Shown here one piece after another: positions 22,364 through 34,189 of a stretch of DNA of 64,000 nucleotides. The notes beneath the pieces are model-generated. The model saw only the letters and a program-made list of their open reading frames with translations. It had not been told where the DNA came from and searched no databases. The DNA lies in contig BRON01000001.1 of assembly GCA_024345305.1 (NCBI GenBank), positions 2,914,001-2,978,000 of the forward strand. Reading direction: 5' to 3'. Position 1 is the first letter of the stretch; every line of letters begins with the position of its first letter. The position numbers were made by a program, and so were the translations under genes. The stretch is from Mrakia gelida (Eukaryota; Basidiomycota; Tremellomycetes; Cystofilobasidiales; Mrakiaceae).

Positions 22364-25300
22364 TCAACTGGTCTCGTCCAACGACTCGAACCTTTGTCGC
22401 TTCACACCTCCGCCCAGCTCCTCGGCCGTCGTATCCTCTTCCCCATCGTCCGAGAGGGTTCGCTTGAGACCGAGTCCGCTCATCCCCATCCCTGAGGCGG
22501 AGGAGAACGATCCAGCGAAGAGGGTGCTCTGCATCCCGTCGCTTGCGCCGTTCGAAGAGGAGAGGAGGTTGTGAAGCATCGTCCTGGGTGCGAAGAAAAG
22601 AAAAGAAGGAGGAAGAGTCAGCACGGGAAGAGAGCAGGGAGAGGGTGTTGGCAAGACGGCACTACGAACATGTACTGATCATCAGGCATGCCCATTCCTC
22701 CGAGCGGGTTCGAGAGATCCTCTGCTCCGTTTTGGAGAGCGACGACTCCTTGGGAGAGAGCATCGTCGACGTGAGCGTCCGAGAGAGGAGGGACGCCGGG
22801 AGTTCGAGGGACGTAGGCGAGGGACTGAACGGTCGTCATGTGCGTGAGGTGTTTCTGAAATGAAGAAGAACGACGAGGGGAGTTCGAAGGTCAGAACACG
22901 CGAGGTCGAGTTGGAGGGAAAGATGAGAAGGAGGACGGACCTCGACCATTCCGATGAGACCTTCCTTGCTGAACGGCTTCGAGCTATTGTGGAAGAGAGG
23001 AAGAGAGATTGAGGTCAGTTCGGGTCATCGATCTCGAAGCGAAAAGACGCGTCGTCGAGGCAGAACTCACAGATGGCCACTCATTCCCGAACTCATGTAC
23101 GAGCGGATGTCCTCAGGAGCCGAGTTGGATGTCATCGAGATGATTGGAGCTAAAAAAAAAAAAAAAGGAGGGAAAGAGTCGGGTCAACATGAGAGCGAGG
23201 AAGGAGAGGTGGACGCGTCGAAAATCGAACTCACTCATGCCGTCGAACTGTCGAATCAAATTCGTTGCTGAGATTCCATCGAGGTTTGGCATCACGATAT
23301 CCTAGCGACGGCAGACGCAAGAAGGTGGGATCCGGTCAGACTCGTCTCAGGGAGGAAGAGTGAAAAGAAACGACGACTCACCATCAGCACCAAGTCGTAC
23401 TTCGACAAGTTCATCTGGTTGACCGCCTCGACTCCATCCACCGCCACATCGATCGTGCATCCAGCAACCTCCAAGAGCTTCGTCGACATCTTCCTGATCA
23501 CCGCATCGTCCTCGACGATCAACACCCTCGGCGCGACCGACCATCCAGGAACGTAGGTCGACCTCCTCACGCGGAGCGTTCCAGGAGGACGCGTTCCGAC
23601 CGAGTCTCTGCGATCCGCCGAGTTGAACGAAGAGCCAGAGGTCGAGGAAGAGGCGAAAGAGTTTCCGTTCGAGTTGGTGGTGGAAGGATTGGAGGAGGAA
23701 GAAGCGGTGGGTTGGGTGCTGTTGTTGGACGAGGAGCGAAGGTCGAAGGGCTGGGAGTTGAGAGTCGTGTTCGGGTTGGGGTTCGAGTGGTAGGCGCCTC
23801 CTCCTGTTGAGGTGGTGGGACGGGAAGCAGTGTAGTTGGAGGACGAGGCGAAGGAGGGATCTGCTTGAGGATGGAAGGCAGGAGCGGTGGTGGGTCGAGA
23901 TTGGTACGATTGAGCTGGAACGTGAGGTTGAACGTTTTCCCATCCTCCGTTCGCCGTCTGCTGCTGCTGCGGTGGAGGATACGACGACAAGGGTCCTCCA
24001 TCGTCGTCCTCCAACCCATCATCGACACCTCTCGGTCGAAGATGCCCAACCGTGAAGACTCGCAACCCGTTTGGGTCGACTCCCTCGCCGAAGAACGCTC
24101 CCTGCTCGTGCATCGCCGATCTGACCTGCTGCTGGTAGGCCGTTCCTCCTGGACCTTGCCAGAAGTCCGCGTCGGATGGGAAGTGAGGGTAGGAGGAGGA
24201 GGAACCGTTGGGCTGAGTGGGAGGAAGAGGATCGGTGTAGGATTCGGCGTTGATGGGAGGATGAGATTGAAGAGGGGAAGGTCGGATGGTAGAGGACAGG
24301 GGAGTTGGTGGTGGAGGGTAGAGGTTGTTTGGAAGGGTTTGCTGCTGGGAGGAGGTCGAACTGGGGGCTGCTGAGAAGGGAGATGGATTTTGGAAGGTCG
24401 TCGAGCCGGGCTGATTCGACGAGGGGTCCCATCCTCGAGGAGTTCCATCGTCGACGATGTCTACCTCCTCTCGCTCCTTCCCCTTCCCGTTGGGAGCTCT
24501 GTGCGATCGACTTCCGTCTCGGCTGTGACCTGAGCGAGTGGATCCAGGGCTCTCGACGGAAGGGAGGTCGTTGTGGGAGGAGGACGAGGACGCTTGGAGT
24601 CGAGAGAGAGGGAAGGAGGATGCACCGTCGCGAACGGAGTGGTCTGAAGAGTTCGAGTTTGGAGTGAAGGCATCTGAAGAGGGTTGTTCTGGAGAGGGGA
24701 GGAACGTCCGCGTGAGAACTTGAGTTCGAGAGGAGGACGCGAGAGAAGACGATAGCTCACCGTTCTCGTTCTTGACCAAGTACGTGACCACGTCTCCGAC
24801 GAGAGCTTCCGTGCTCGTGCTGCTCCTCTGAAGGGCGACAAGATCGCTGATGATCTTCTGGTACTTGACGTGGAGGGTCTGAACGTGGTTGTACATCGTC
24901 GTCTGTGAGAACAAGGCGAATCGGTTCAGCTCGTCGCGTCCCTCCCTTCTCCTCGCTTCTACTTCGTCGAACTGCTCACCTGAGACTGCTGAAGAACGTT
25001 GACCTGGTTCTGAAGAGCATGGAACGCGGCTGCGTCGATAGTGGTAGATTGATGGATCGAGACCAACGCGGCTTGAGGCGACGACTCTCCTGGATTCGGC
25101 GAGTCGACCTGAGGCGATCCTCCTTCCTCCTGCTGCTGCTTGGAGCTGAACGCCGACGACGAAGCCAGGGGAACGCTGGTAGTAGGTGGAGCGAGCTTCT
25201 TGGGTGGCACGGCTTTCCTCTGTGAACGAAGCGAGCGAGGAGAAGGGGAGGAACAAGAGAAGCGTGAGCTCAGCTCGTCCGAGACGCGATGGCAGCGAGC

Positions 25301-26949
25301 GAGCGCTCGTTCATCGAAGAAGGAAGAGAGAGAACGAGACGAACCTTGACGCTCTCGAGGGTAGCATTCGAACCTCGTTTGAAGAAAGGGTGACGGAACT
25401 CCCACACCTGCGAGAGAACAACGAGAAGTCGGAAGAGGCAGGCGGTCAGCCGTGGAAGCGAAGATCGACGGAAGGATCGACAGAAGTCGAACTCGAAGGA
25501 GAACAGGAAAACTTACGTTGTCACCAAACTTCTTTCCTTCTTCTCCCTTGACCTGTACGAACAGAACGACTCAACGCATCAGCATCGACATCCTTTTTGT
25601 TTCATCGAGGTCGACAACTCGATGGGGAACGACGAAGGAAAGGAAGCCAACAACTGACCTTGTGGAAGTCGTACTTGTTGAGCTGTCTCACGAACGAAGC
25701 GAAGTTCGAGTGTCGGAACGTCTGAGGTCTGGGTCATCCAGAAGTGCAGAAGGTGTAAGGGAAGGTCAGCTCTGTTCAGAGGAAAGAGAGGCAGGAGAAG
25801 GAGAGGAGAGGAACGAAGGAGGAGGAGGGAGGGAGACTAGCTCGAAGGAGGAGGAAGGAGGGCTCGAAGGCGGCGAAACTCACAAGATAGACGTCCCAAA
25901 GCCATTCATGTCCTGTTCCATACAAGCCATCCATCAAGATCAGCATCCAAGCTCTTGTCTGCCTCCAAGATCCGACTCGATGACGTCCACAATGAAAGGA
26001 AGGAAGTGGAAGAGACGAACCTTGACGATGAAGCTGTCTCCCTTCGAGTTCCATCCCACGACCTTGTCGTCCTCCGAATCCTCCAGCATCCTGCACCGAC
26101 GCAACCATACACCCATCAGATCAGCTTCTCACTCTCCCAAGACGCAAGAAGACGACGAGAGAAGGAGGACTCACGCGTAGAGCTTGAGTACGAACTCGCT
26201 GGGACCTTGAATCGCGACCTTCCCTGATCCAGCTCCCTTCCCTGCTGACCTCCCTGTGGGTGCTACCGATCCTCCTCCGTCGCTGTCTTGATCTGTAGGA
26301 GGAGCTTCCTTCTGAGTCTTCTTCCTCGTCGAAGGAGCTCGGGTTCCAGCTGGAGGCGGAGGGTTGATAGGAAGCTTTGGCTTGACGTCGACGTCGACTG
26401 ATTCCCATTCAGAGGTCTGTTTCGAAGGAAAGAACGAGCGAGTCAGGATGAGAAGAAGTGAAGAAGAGATGATGTAGATGGAGAACTTACTCTTGGAGGT
26501 TGAGGTCTAGATGATGAAGGTTGAGGTGAACCTGAAGCTGACGAGAGGGCTGAAGGATTCCTTCTCATGTCCACTGGAGGAGGAAGCACGATCGGATGAG
26601 CTCCTCCTTCTTCCGGACGTCGTCCTCCTTGCTGCTGCTGCTGAGGATGAGAGTGATGAGGGTGCTGCTGAGAAGGATGCTGCTGAGAGTAGTACCCTTG
26701 AGAGGAGTAGTAATCCTGAGGACCTCGAGGAGCGTGAGGAGGAGCGAAGTAACCTTGAGGGTAGGAGGAAGAGGAGGAGGAAGGAGGAGGGGGAGGAGGT
26801 CGACTCTGCTGCTGGCTGTGAGGGTGTTGGGGGTGATGTTGAAGATGGGGGTTGTACGAGGGGTATTGCTGCTGTGGTTGACCTCTAGGAGGTTGGGGGT
26901 ATGAATACGACGAAGGAGCCGCTCCTCCTGATGGGTAAGGATGCGACAT
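22364..26949 (-). CDS. SKN7: Skn7/Prr1-type HSF-domain response regulator
   Basis: A long multi-exon gene on minus, starting at an ATG at 26949 and ending at 22364-22366. The first exon encodes a Gln/Pro/Tyr-rich region (YPSYNPHLQHHPQHPHSQQQ and similar). The HSF-type DNA-binding domain follows, spread over exons at about 25.5-26.2 kb: FVLKLYAMLEDSEDD, GWNSKGDSFIVKD, LPQTFRHSNFASFVRQLNKY. Next come a coiled coil (ALQNQVNVLQQSQ; TLHVKYQKIISDLVALQR), a long Ser/Pro linker, and a receiver domain: RVLIVEDDAVIRKMSTKLLE, the phospho-acceptor Asp in DIVMPNLDG, ISMTSNS, and the conserved Lys in KPFSKEGL. A basic and acidic tail ends the protein. Skn7 works in the nucleus downstream of histidine-kinase phosphorelays in osmotic, cell-wall and oxidative stress. 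One intron carries a run of about 14 T beside its acceptor. Confidence 0.93.
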
Positions 26950-27767
26950 GAGCGTTGGGAGGAGCAAGAAGGTCGCCGAAGCGAGCGAAACTCGCCGGCG
27001 CACGCCCTCGTCCGTCTCGTTTTCGAAGCAATTTTTTTCTTGGTCAGTGGGCAAGGCAGATTTTCGACTTTCTTATCTCGGTTCTACTTCATGAAGCGAA
27101 AGCCATCAAGCGCCTCAAACACGCCAAATCTCCTGCTGCCTCCTCCTCCTTGCTCGCTCTCTCTTCGACCTCCTCTCTTCGACACCCCTCTCGGCGGCGG
27201 AGAAGACCAAATTTCTCTCTCACGTCCCCCTCCCCTCTTCTCAGCCCTTCGAACGTCGAACTTGGCTCAACTCGCGAGGACACCCGACTTCTTCTCACTT
27301 CATCTGCCCACTCTTCCATACGACCTCACTCTCCCCCACCTCAATTCCCTCTGTCTCGCAGCGAGGGCGGAGATTCCCTCGACGCGTCCGAACCTTCTTA
27401 ATTAGGCTTGAATCAATTCCGAGGACGGGAGGTCTCTCGACGACAGGTCGAGCAGGACAGAGCTTCTCTGGCACATTCTGAGGTCGTCGTATGAAAGGGA
27501 GGAAGGTCGAGCAGAGAAGGGAGACTGGAAAGAGAAAGAGCGAAGCGACGGCGCCAAAACGAAGCGACGACGCGAGAGAGAGAGGGAACGAAGGGCTGCT
27601 CTTGATGCCGTCGGCTCTAGAGGGAGATACAGAGAAACAGCTTATCGAATCTCGTAGATACTCGACTTCGCACACACCCTGAAGCGGCAGAGAAACCTCG
27701 ACGAACGAGTTCAATCCTCCCACCGCGACGCGTCTCCTCCTCTCCCTCCTCCCCCTCCTCCTCACGC
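26950..27767. other. 818-bp region upstream of SKN7
   Basis: Lies between the SKN7 start and the stop of the next minus-strand gene. Plus-strand open frames of about 150 codons here overlap each other and lack splice signals, so I leave them out. It should contain the SKN7 promoter and 5' leader. A GACGCGTCC occurs near 27378 and a GACGCGTC near 27725. Confidence 0.4.
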
Positions 27768-30352
27768 TCAAGGCTCCCCCTCCAGATTGATATAAGGCAA
27801 CTCGTACTCGTCCTCCATCTCCGGATCGTACGTCCCGATCTGAATGGAGTTGACCTGGCTCGAAGGGAAGTGGTCGACCATGTGTAGGCTTCGATGGGGG
27901 AGAGAGCGTCGACGAGGGGTGGTGAGAGGACCTTCGATGAGCTGAATCCGATTCAACAGAACGAAGGCAAGTGGGCGAGTGAGTTTCCAGGAAGACAAGA
28001 AGTGGAAGAAAGAAGATGCGACTCACCACCGAATTCCCCAACAACCTTCCCTCTCGCTCACTCAACGCGACGTTTTCCTCAACTTCAATCCTGCTCGTCA
28101 TCTGAACCTCCACTCCCGTGCTCAGACTCATTCGACTGCTGGATTTGGGACCTACTCGTTCCAGGTGGAGGAAGCGTGAAGTTTTGAAAGGTTTCAAAGC
28201 GATGGGAGGGGTCTTCTCGTCCGAGTCGCGTTCGTTGATCGACGCGTCGTCCTTGCGTTGAAGTTGGCGATCCTCTCCCGCTTTTCGCTCTTGGTTACGA
28301 GCTGCTTCCCGAGGGGAGGTGATGGAGGAGATGAGGGTGATGGTGGCGAGTTGAGGGGTGCAGAGGAGGGCGACTCCGGTCCATCTGCGACGAACGAGCA
28401 AGAGGGAAAGGAGAGGGACGAGAGATTAGTTGAGTTCGCGGGACTTGACGGTTGACCTGGAGGAGAGTTTGAGACGACTTACTCGGGACGAGCTGCGAAG
28501 TAGAGGATCATGACCAAGATCTGAGATCCGAAGAGGAGGGCGCCGTTGCGAAGGGAAATCTGAAGAGAGCGAGAGAGCGAGACGCGTCAGTTCGGGAGGG
28601 CTCGAGCGCTGCAGCGAGCGAGTAAAAGCGAGGTCGAGAAGAAATATCACGTTGATGATGTTCTGGAGGAAGCTGGAAGTAGGGACGGAGAGGAAAGGAG
28701 GAGGTCAGCAACGAAGCGAAATTGCAGAGACGAAAGACAAAGCTGTTCGCTCACCTTCTCGCCTTCTGGTTTCCCGTCTGAGGATGGAAGTGAAGTATAC
28801 ATCGAGAAGAGAATAAGCTACTGGCTCTGACCAAGCTGAAGAAATTTTGACTGACCTTGGCTCTGCAAGGCAAAGAAGCGACGAAGAGCGAAACCAAAGT
28901 CAGCGAAACCGACACGTCGACATTTGCTCTTCTTCCCTTGACTCGACAAAACTCACAGATGCAAACCCCAAGACAGCGAAACGCAGATCAGAAGGTCTGT
29001 CGTCACGGTCGAGACGAGCCAGATCAACTGTTATGAATCGAAAACGAGAAAGAGCAGGCGGGTTTCAGCGAAACGTTCTCCTCCATGTTGAGGCGCGACG
29101 TCGGATCAAACTCACATGAGCAAGAGGATAGCGAGACACCTTCTTCCCGATCACAGCAATCTGGTTGTCCTCCATGAAGTCGTCTGTCCGCACGAGGAAG
29201 ACTCAGTCAGCGCAGGCGAGAGGGAAAGGAGAGAAATGACGGGAAGAGAAGCTCACCGTAGTCCGCGTACGACTTCACGGGCAAAGCGAGGAGAAGAGGG
29301 ATCAGTCGGAGGTTGAGTCGGGTTAGTGCGCGGGATGGCGGCACTCACCACAAAGCTAGCCTGCATCGTAACCCCGGAAACGAACGAAGTCGCGATGAAG
29401 AAGCTGATGGTGATCGTGCTCGCCCAAGCGAGAGTCGACATCGCTCCTCCTCGAAGCGCTCGTTTGAAGACGAGGAACCGGACGAGGAGGAAGGTTTGGG
29501 CTGAGGCGGAGATGATCATGGACCTGAGGAGGCTCGTCGACGAGGGGGAGGGGAAGGAAGAGGGTGAGCGAACGAACGACGGACGCGTCGCCTTTGATCT
29601 CGAGCGACGACAGACGACTCACAGAAACCCAATCAAGATATCCTCGATTTTCCCTTGGATCCGTAAGAGGTACGCCATGTCCTACAGGTCAACAAAGAAA
29701 GGGTCAGAACGAACGGGTCAGTGCGTGGAAACTTACTCTCTCGTTTCGGGCTGAGATCGAAGTCCAAAACCGAACAAGCACGACTCGAGTCTCGACTCAC
29801 TCCGAAATGTAACCCGAAGTCTATAATCTCCCTAGAGAGGTTCATGCTGGACAGAGCGACGTTGAGAGCGACGATGGTGTAGAGGGGGATCTAGTAAAAG
29901 GGGGGGAGGGGGGGGGGGTGAGTCCTCGATGTTGATCGCTCAAGAGCACTCGCGTCGAGTCGATCTGAGACGAGAGCGATAGACTAGTTCACGGGCTCAC
30001 CTTGATCCACAACGAGTCCATCCGATGTCGTCGTTGGTATCCCGTAGCCTTCGTTCGAGGTCGAGAAAAGGGAAAGGAGAAGGTCAGCTCTCTTCTCGCC
30101 CTCTCGTTCCCTTACCTCGAACCAACCCTCTCCCTCTCCCCCCCCCCCTCTTCGTCGCTCGAAATCGAAACGCACCTGAACGAGTATAATCCCGAAGAAC
30201 AAACTCGAGAAGTAGTTCCCAATCACCACGGGAATGAGCGCAGGCGTCTCGCTCCTCGAGGCGGCGGATGCGAGGAGGAGAAGAAGTTCGGAGGGAAGAA
30301 GGTCGAGGGCGGTGGGTTCGAGCGACCGCAGAGAAGCTGGGAAGGGTGGCAT
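27768..30352 (-). CDS. Seven-helix membrane protein, DUF6534-like
   Basis: About ten exons on minus, from an ATG at 30352 to a stop at 27768-27770. Hydrophobic segments follow one another: PALIPVVIGNYFSSLFFGII, KIPLYTIVALNVALSSMNLS, STLAWASTITISFFIATSFV, IWLVSTVTTDLLICVSLSWG and ALLFGSQILVMILYFAARP. Then comes a cytosolic tail of about 150 residues rich in Arg, Ser and Glu that ends EDEYELPYINLEGEP. The DLLICVSLSWGLH motif, followed by a Gln-Thr-Gly helix, is typical of the basidiomycete family DUF6534, whose function is unknown; a receptor-like role has been suggested only from topology. It lies between SKN7 and a TPT transporter, all on the same strand but with separate upstream regions. 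Exon borders are approximate. Confidence 0.65.
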
Positions 30353-31127
30353 TTCGAGCGAGGCGGGATGTTATGCTGTCGGCAGGAGGTTGAAGGAAGA
30401 AGGGAGCAAAGAAGGGAGGAAGCAAGGGGAGGTCAGCTCAGTCCTTCGATCATCACCTTCGCTCGCGACTCGAAGTTTGAAGCTTGCTCGAGTCGACGCG
30501 ACCTGTACGCTCGCCCCTCCTCTTTCTTCGAACTTACAGATATTGCCTCGTTTCTCCTCGTCTGTGCTCTGTGGTGATTAGGCCATCACCACTCTAAGGC
30601 CTAAAAGGCTCCAAAAGAGCGCAACTGGGCAAACTGCCGCCCGATGAAGAAGGAGAGGCTGAGGTCGGGAAGAAAGTGTCTCGGTGAAGGTTCCAAAGTC
30701 AGCCCTCAACAACCAAACGAACGCGTCTCACCTCTCTCTCAAAAACACCGAAAAGACCGAAAGAGAGAGTGTGGATATAAAGAAGAAGAAGCGAAGCAGG
30801 CCCGGACGAGAGAGAGAGAGAGTATGGTAAGACTTGGCTAAAGAGGAAGAGAAACAGATGGGAAGGAGCGTTCGAGCAGCGAGACGAGCCGAGACCGACC
30901 GCGAGCCAGGGGAGGGAGCGAAGAAAATGAAAAAGGCAGATGTTGTTTGGAATCTAGTGGTGTAGAGAGATGGGTGGATGGGATGGGGATACGTATGGAA
31001 AGGGGCTTAAAAGGGAGGATGCGAAGGGTCGATCTGGATCGCTTGCTCCGCCGAGAGGAACGATGTCTAGTGTGAGTGAGAAGAGGGAACTACGAAAGGA
31101 AGGCAGCTGACTGTATGGAGCTTTCGT
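30353..31127. other. 775-bp spacer between two membrane-protein genes
   Basis: Upstream of the DUF6534-like gene and downstream of the TPT transporter. Purine-rich on plus. No coding sequence supported. Confidence 0.4.
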
Positions 31128-33930
31128 TTACTTTCCTCCAGCGGTCTTGAAGAGGACGAGACCTCCGAGAGCGATGGAGTATCCTGGAGACGAAAGGGAA
31201 GAGGGAGGGTGGGAGGCGTTAGTTTCGACGCGACGAAAAAAAGGATGGAAGTTTGGGGATGGGACTCACCGAAGATCTGGAGAGGAGTGATGGAGGAGTT
31301 GAAGAGGAGAGTCGACGAGGAGATGAGGAGGATGTCCTGTGAGTCGAAAGGGAAGGGCCGAAAAGGGTCAGCTCGTTCGTTCTCGACCTGGTCGACACCT
31401 CCTTCTAGTTGCTCGGAAACTCACCTTGAAAACTCCAGCCAGCGTCAAAACCAGACCCGAACTAGCTCCAATGAGGAAGACGGCAGCAACGTTGAGGGAG
31501 AAGGCGACCGAAGCGTTGGCGGCGAGGATGAAGGGTCCGACTCGGGAGATGGCGTAGAAAGGCTCGAATCCCTCGGTGAAGGGAAGGATGCAGGCGTTGA
31601 TGATGGCGCAAACGGGGGAGTAGTAGTAGAGGGAAACCAGGGGATCCATCTTGAGGCCGTGAAGGAGGACTGTCGAAAAGGGAGGAAGAGAAGGCGAGGT
31701 CAGCGAGGGTCGAAAGGAGGAAGGGAGGGAGAGGCGAGCTCGAGAACGAACCTTGGATCATGACGAGTCGGCTGGAAGGAGTCGGAGAAAGATGTCAGCT
31801 CTAGCGTTCATGAGGCGAGGGCAGACTCGGGTCGATGTACTCACGAAGACTCGAACTGCGAAGGTGAATGAAAGAAACTAGAGGTCAGCTTCAGCTTTCC
31901 TACGTTTCGCTCGTCGAACCGGCGTCCTCCCTCACTCCCTTCTTCGCCGTCTTCACCAGCCCTCCCCGTCCCGAACGAGATGTCCAGAAAGAGAGATGTA
32001 CTCACAGCAACAGCAAGAACCTGGCAGGTGAATCCGAAAGGCTCGAAGAGCAACTCTCCGTAGGCGGCGAGAGCGCATCCGATCGAGATCATGGCAATGA
32101 TGGCAACGAGCTTCTGGTTGGGCTCTGTGGAGGACGAACAAGCACGAGTTCGGAGTCAGTCCGAGCTCTGGACGAGAGTGGCAGCAGTGCGAGAAGCGAG
32201 GAGGACGGACCTTGGAGTCGGAAAGCGAACGAGATGAGGAGGATGGCGACGGGAGTGAAGGCCTGAGAAACGAAATCGAAACGAGCTCTAGTCAGCTTCA
32301 CAACCTCTCGAGGACACAACTCGTAGTCGAGCGACCTATAGAGAAGAAGGGTAGGAGCTCACCTTAAGCATCTGGATGAACGAGACCGAGAGGGAAAGGT
32401 AGGCCATGTTGGAGAGGATGAGGGATCCAGAGAAGAGAGCTCCAATGGGAACGATCGACCGGATGTACATGTCCCTCTGTTTTAGCATCAGAAGTGAAGG
32501 TGATCAGTACGTGTTCGTAGACGAGCAGGAGCCGAGAGAGGTGAGCGCGAGCTCGGGGAGGAAGGAAGGAGGGGCGCGCGAACTCACGGTGATCTTGACA
32601 TCGTCCAAACCTCCCATCAAGGGAGTGAACTGCTTGAGAAGACGAGTTCCTCCGGCCTGTCACGATCGATACAGTGGTGGAGAAAGCGAGCGAGGTGAGG
32701 AGGAGCAGAGGAGGAGCAGAGGAAGGAGGACAGGAAGGGTCGGAGGTCAGCTCGAGCTCGTCCCGCATCCGTCGACTGTTTCGGAAGAGGAGGAGGAGAC
32801 GATACGAACAGCGACGGCCATGTGGAAAGTAGTCAGGAAGATGGGCTGTCAAGAACGAAGTGAAAGAACAGAGCGAGAGAGAGAGTCAGCTCTCTTGTCG
32901 TCTTACCGACCCGGTCGACGTTCGAGGGCTGAACAGCTTAGGGAGGAAGAGAGGGACTCACGTAAGGGAAGTCGAGGGTGTCGAAGAGGTACTTGTTGAA
33001 GAGGATGACCGACGACGAGAGAGCAATCTACATGAGCCAATTAAGAGGAGAGGGACGGAGTGAGCTTTCCTTTTTTCGCGTCCTTCTCCGAGGGAGGGAA
33101 AGGAAGGTTGGTGGGGAGGGAGGAGCGACCGAAGGCTGAATCGGACGCGATTTGTGCGGATGGTTTGAGAGGCGGAGGTCGAGGAGGGATGTACTCACCC
33201 ATATGGGGACTGAAAGAGGAAAGAGAGCGCGAAGAGGTCAGTCTCGAGAGTGAGGCGAGGCGAAGGAGAAGAGCGATGGGCTGGATGGGATAGTTTGGAG
33301 GGAGGGAAAGGCGGGGAGGCGCTGCGTCCGTAGGATGCGATGTGAGACAGAAACTCTTCTCGTTCGGCTGATATCTAGAGCTCTTCTGGGTGAGGAGGAG
33401 AAGAGGTAGAGGAAGAGCGTAGAGAGGGAGTAGCAAGGGAGAAGGGAGAGGTGAAGAGGGAAGGGCACGGATGTGTGGTGAGACTAAAGGGAGAGGGAGG
33501 AGGAGGGAGCAGCGGTGACAGGAGCTGACCACGTTCCTTCCTCTCCCTCTTCCTCAATCCTAGCTCAGAGAAGAGCTAGACTCGTAGAGAGGGAGACGAG
33601 GTGTATGCTGCCCAACTGCGAGCTCTTCTGCTATCTCTCCCTCTCGAGAAGAGAAGGAGGCTCGTCTTGACCTGTTTCCGTTTTAGACTCCCTCGCTCCT
33701 CCTCGCTCCTCCCTCTCCGTCCCTCCTTCCGTCACGTCGCGCTTTTCTACCGAAGAAACGCGTCTTGAAAGTTGAAAGTTGTACTCACTGATAGCGGCGG
33801 CACTGAGCCCCTTCTTAGCTGGAGGAGTTCCAGTCTCTCCGTAGGCTTCCTGACCTTTGACCTGCTGAAGCTCGATATCAGCAGCGGACTCTCCTCCTTT
33901 TTCGATATCGGCGTGCGAACTAGAGGCCAT
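31128..33930 (-). CDS. TPT-family (DMT superfamily) nucleotide-sugar or triose-phosphate type transporter
   Basis: A multi-exon gene on minus, ATG at 33930, stop at 31128-31130. A 47-residue hydrophilic N-terminus is followed by [118 protein letters not shown] and [18 protein letters not shown]. The order of motifs (a start helix with NKYL, AFTPV, GE, the second-half LLH-LK-DPL) is that of the TPT domain. Fungal members sit mainly in the Golgi or ER and exchange nucleotide sugars or phosphorylated sugars; the substrate cannot be read from the sequence. Exon 2 (33199-33209) is an 11-nt microexon after an intron of 580 bases. Its 259-bp upstream region is shared with the divergent SGNH-hydrolase gene. 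Confidence 0.85.
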
Positions 33931-34189
33931 CTTGACAGGGAAGGGCGAAAGGAAGGTGGGGAAGGGGATGGAGGGGAAGGGGAGGAGAGGAGAGGTGAAG
34001 AGAAGAGAAGGGTGAAGTTGGGTTTATCGAGCTGATGGGGGTTGAAGGACTGGGAGGAGAAGGGAGGAAGGAAAAGAAGGAGGGCCGCGTTCCCTTTCTT
34101 GGTTTCAGACCGCCCGTCCTCAAACAGCCACACTCTCCCTTCCTCTCCTCCACTTCTCCTTCCGCGTCCGAACCTCCAACCATTGGACG
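33931..34189. promoter_or_regulatory. Bidirectional promoter region
   Basis: 259 bases separate the start codons of the TPT transporter (-) and the SGNH hydrolase (+). The left half is purine-rich on plus and the right half pyrimidine-rich, so each gene has a pyrimidine-rich leader on its own coding strand. No TATA box or known factor site is obvious. Confidence 0.5.

Noticed and set aside
30560..30640. tRNA-like hairpin near ttaggccatcaccactctaa
   Set aside because: No consistent acceptor stem, A box or B box could be folded.
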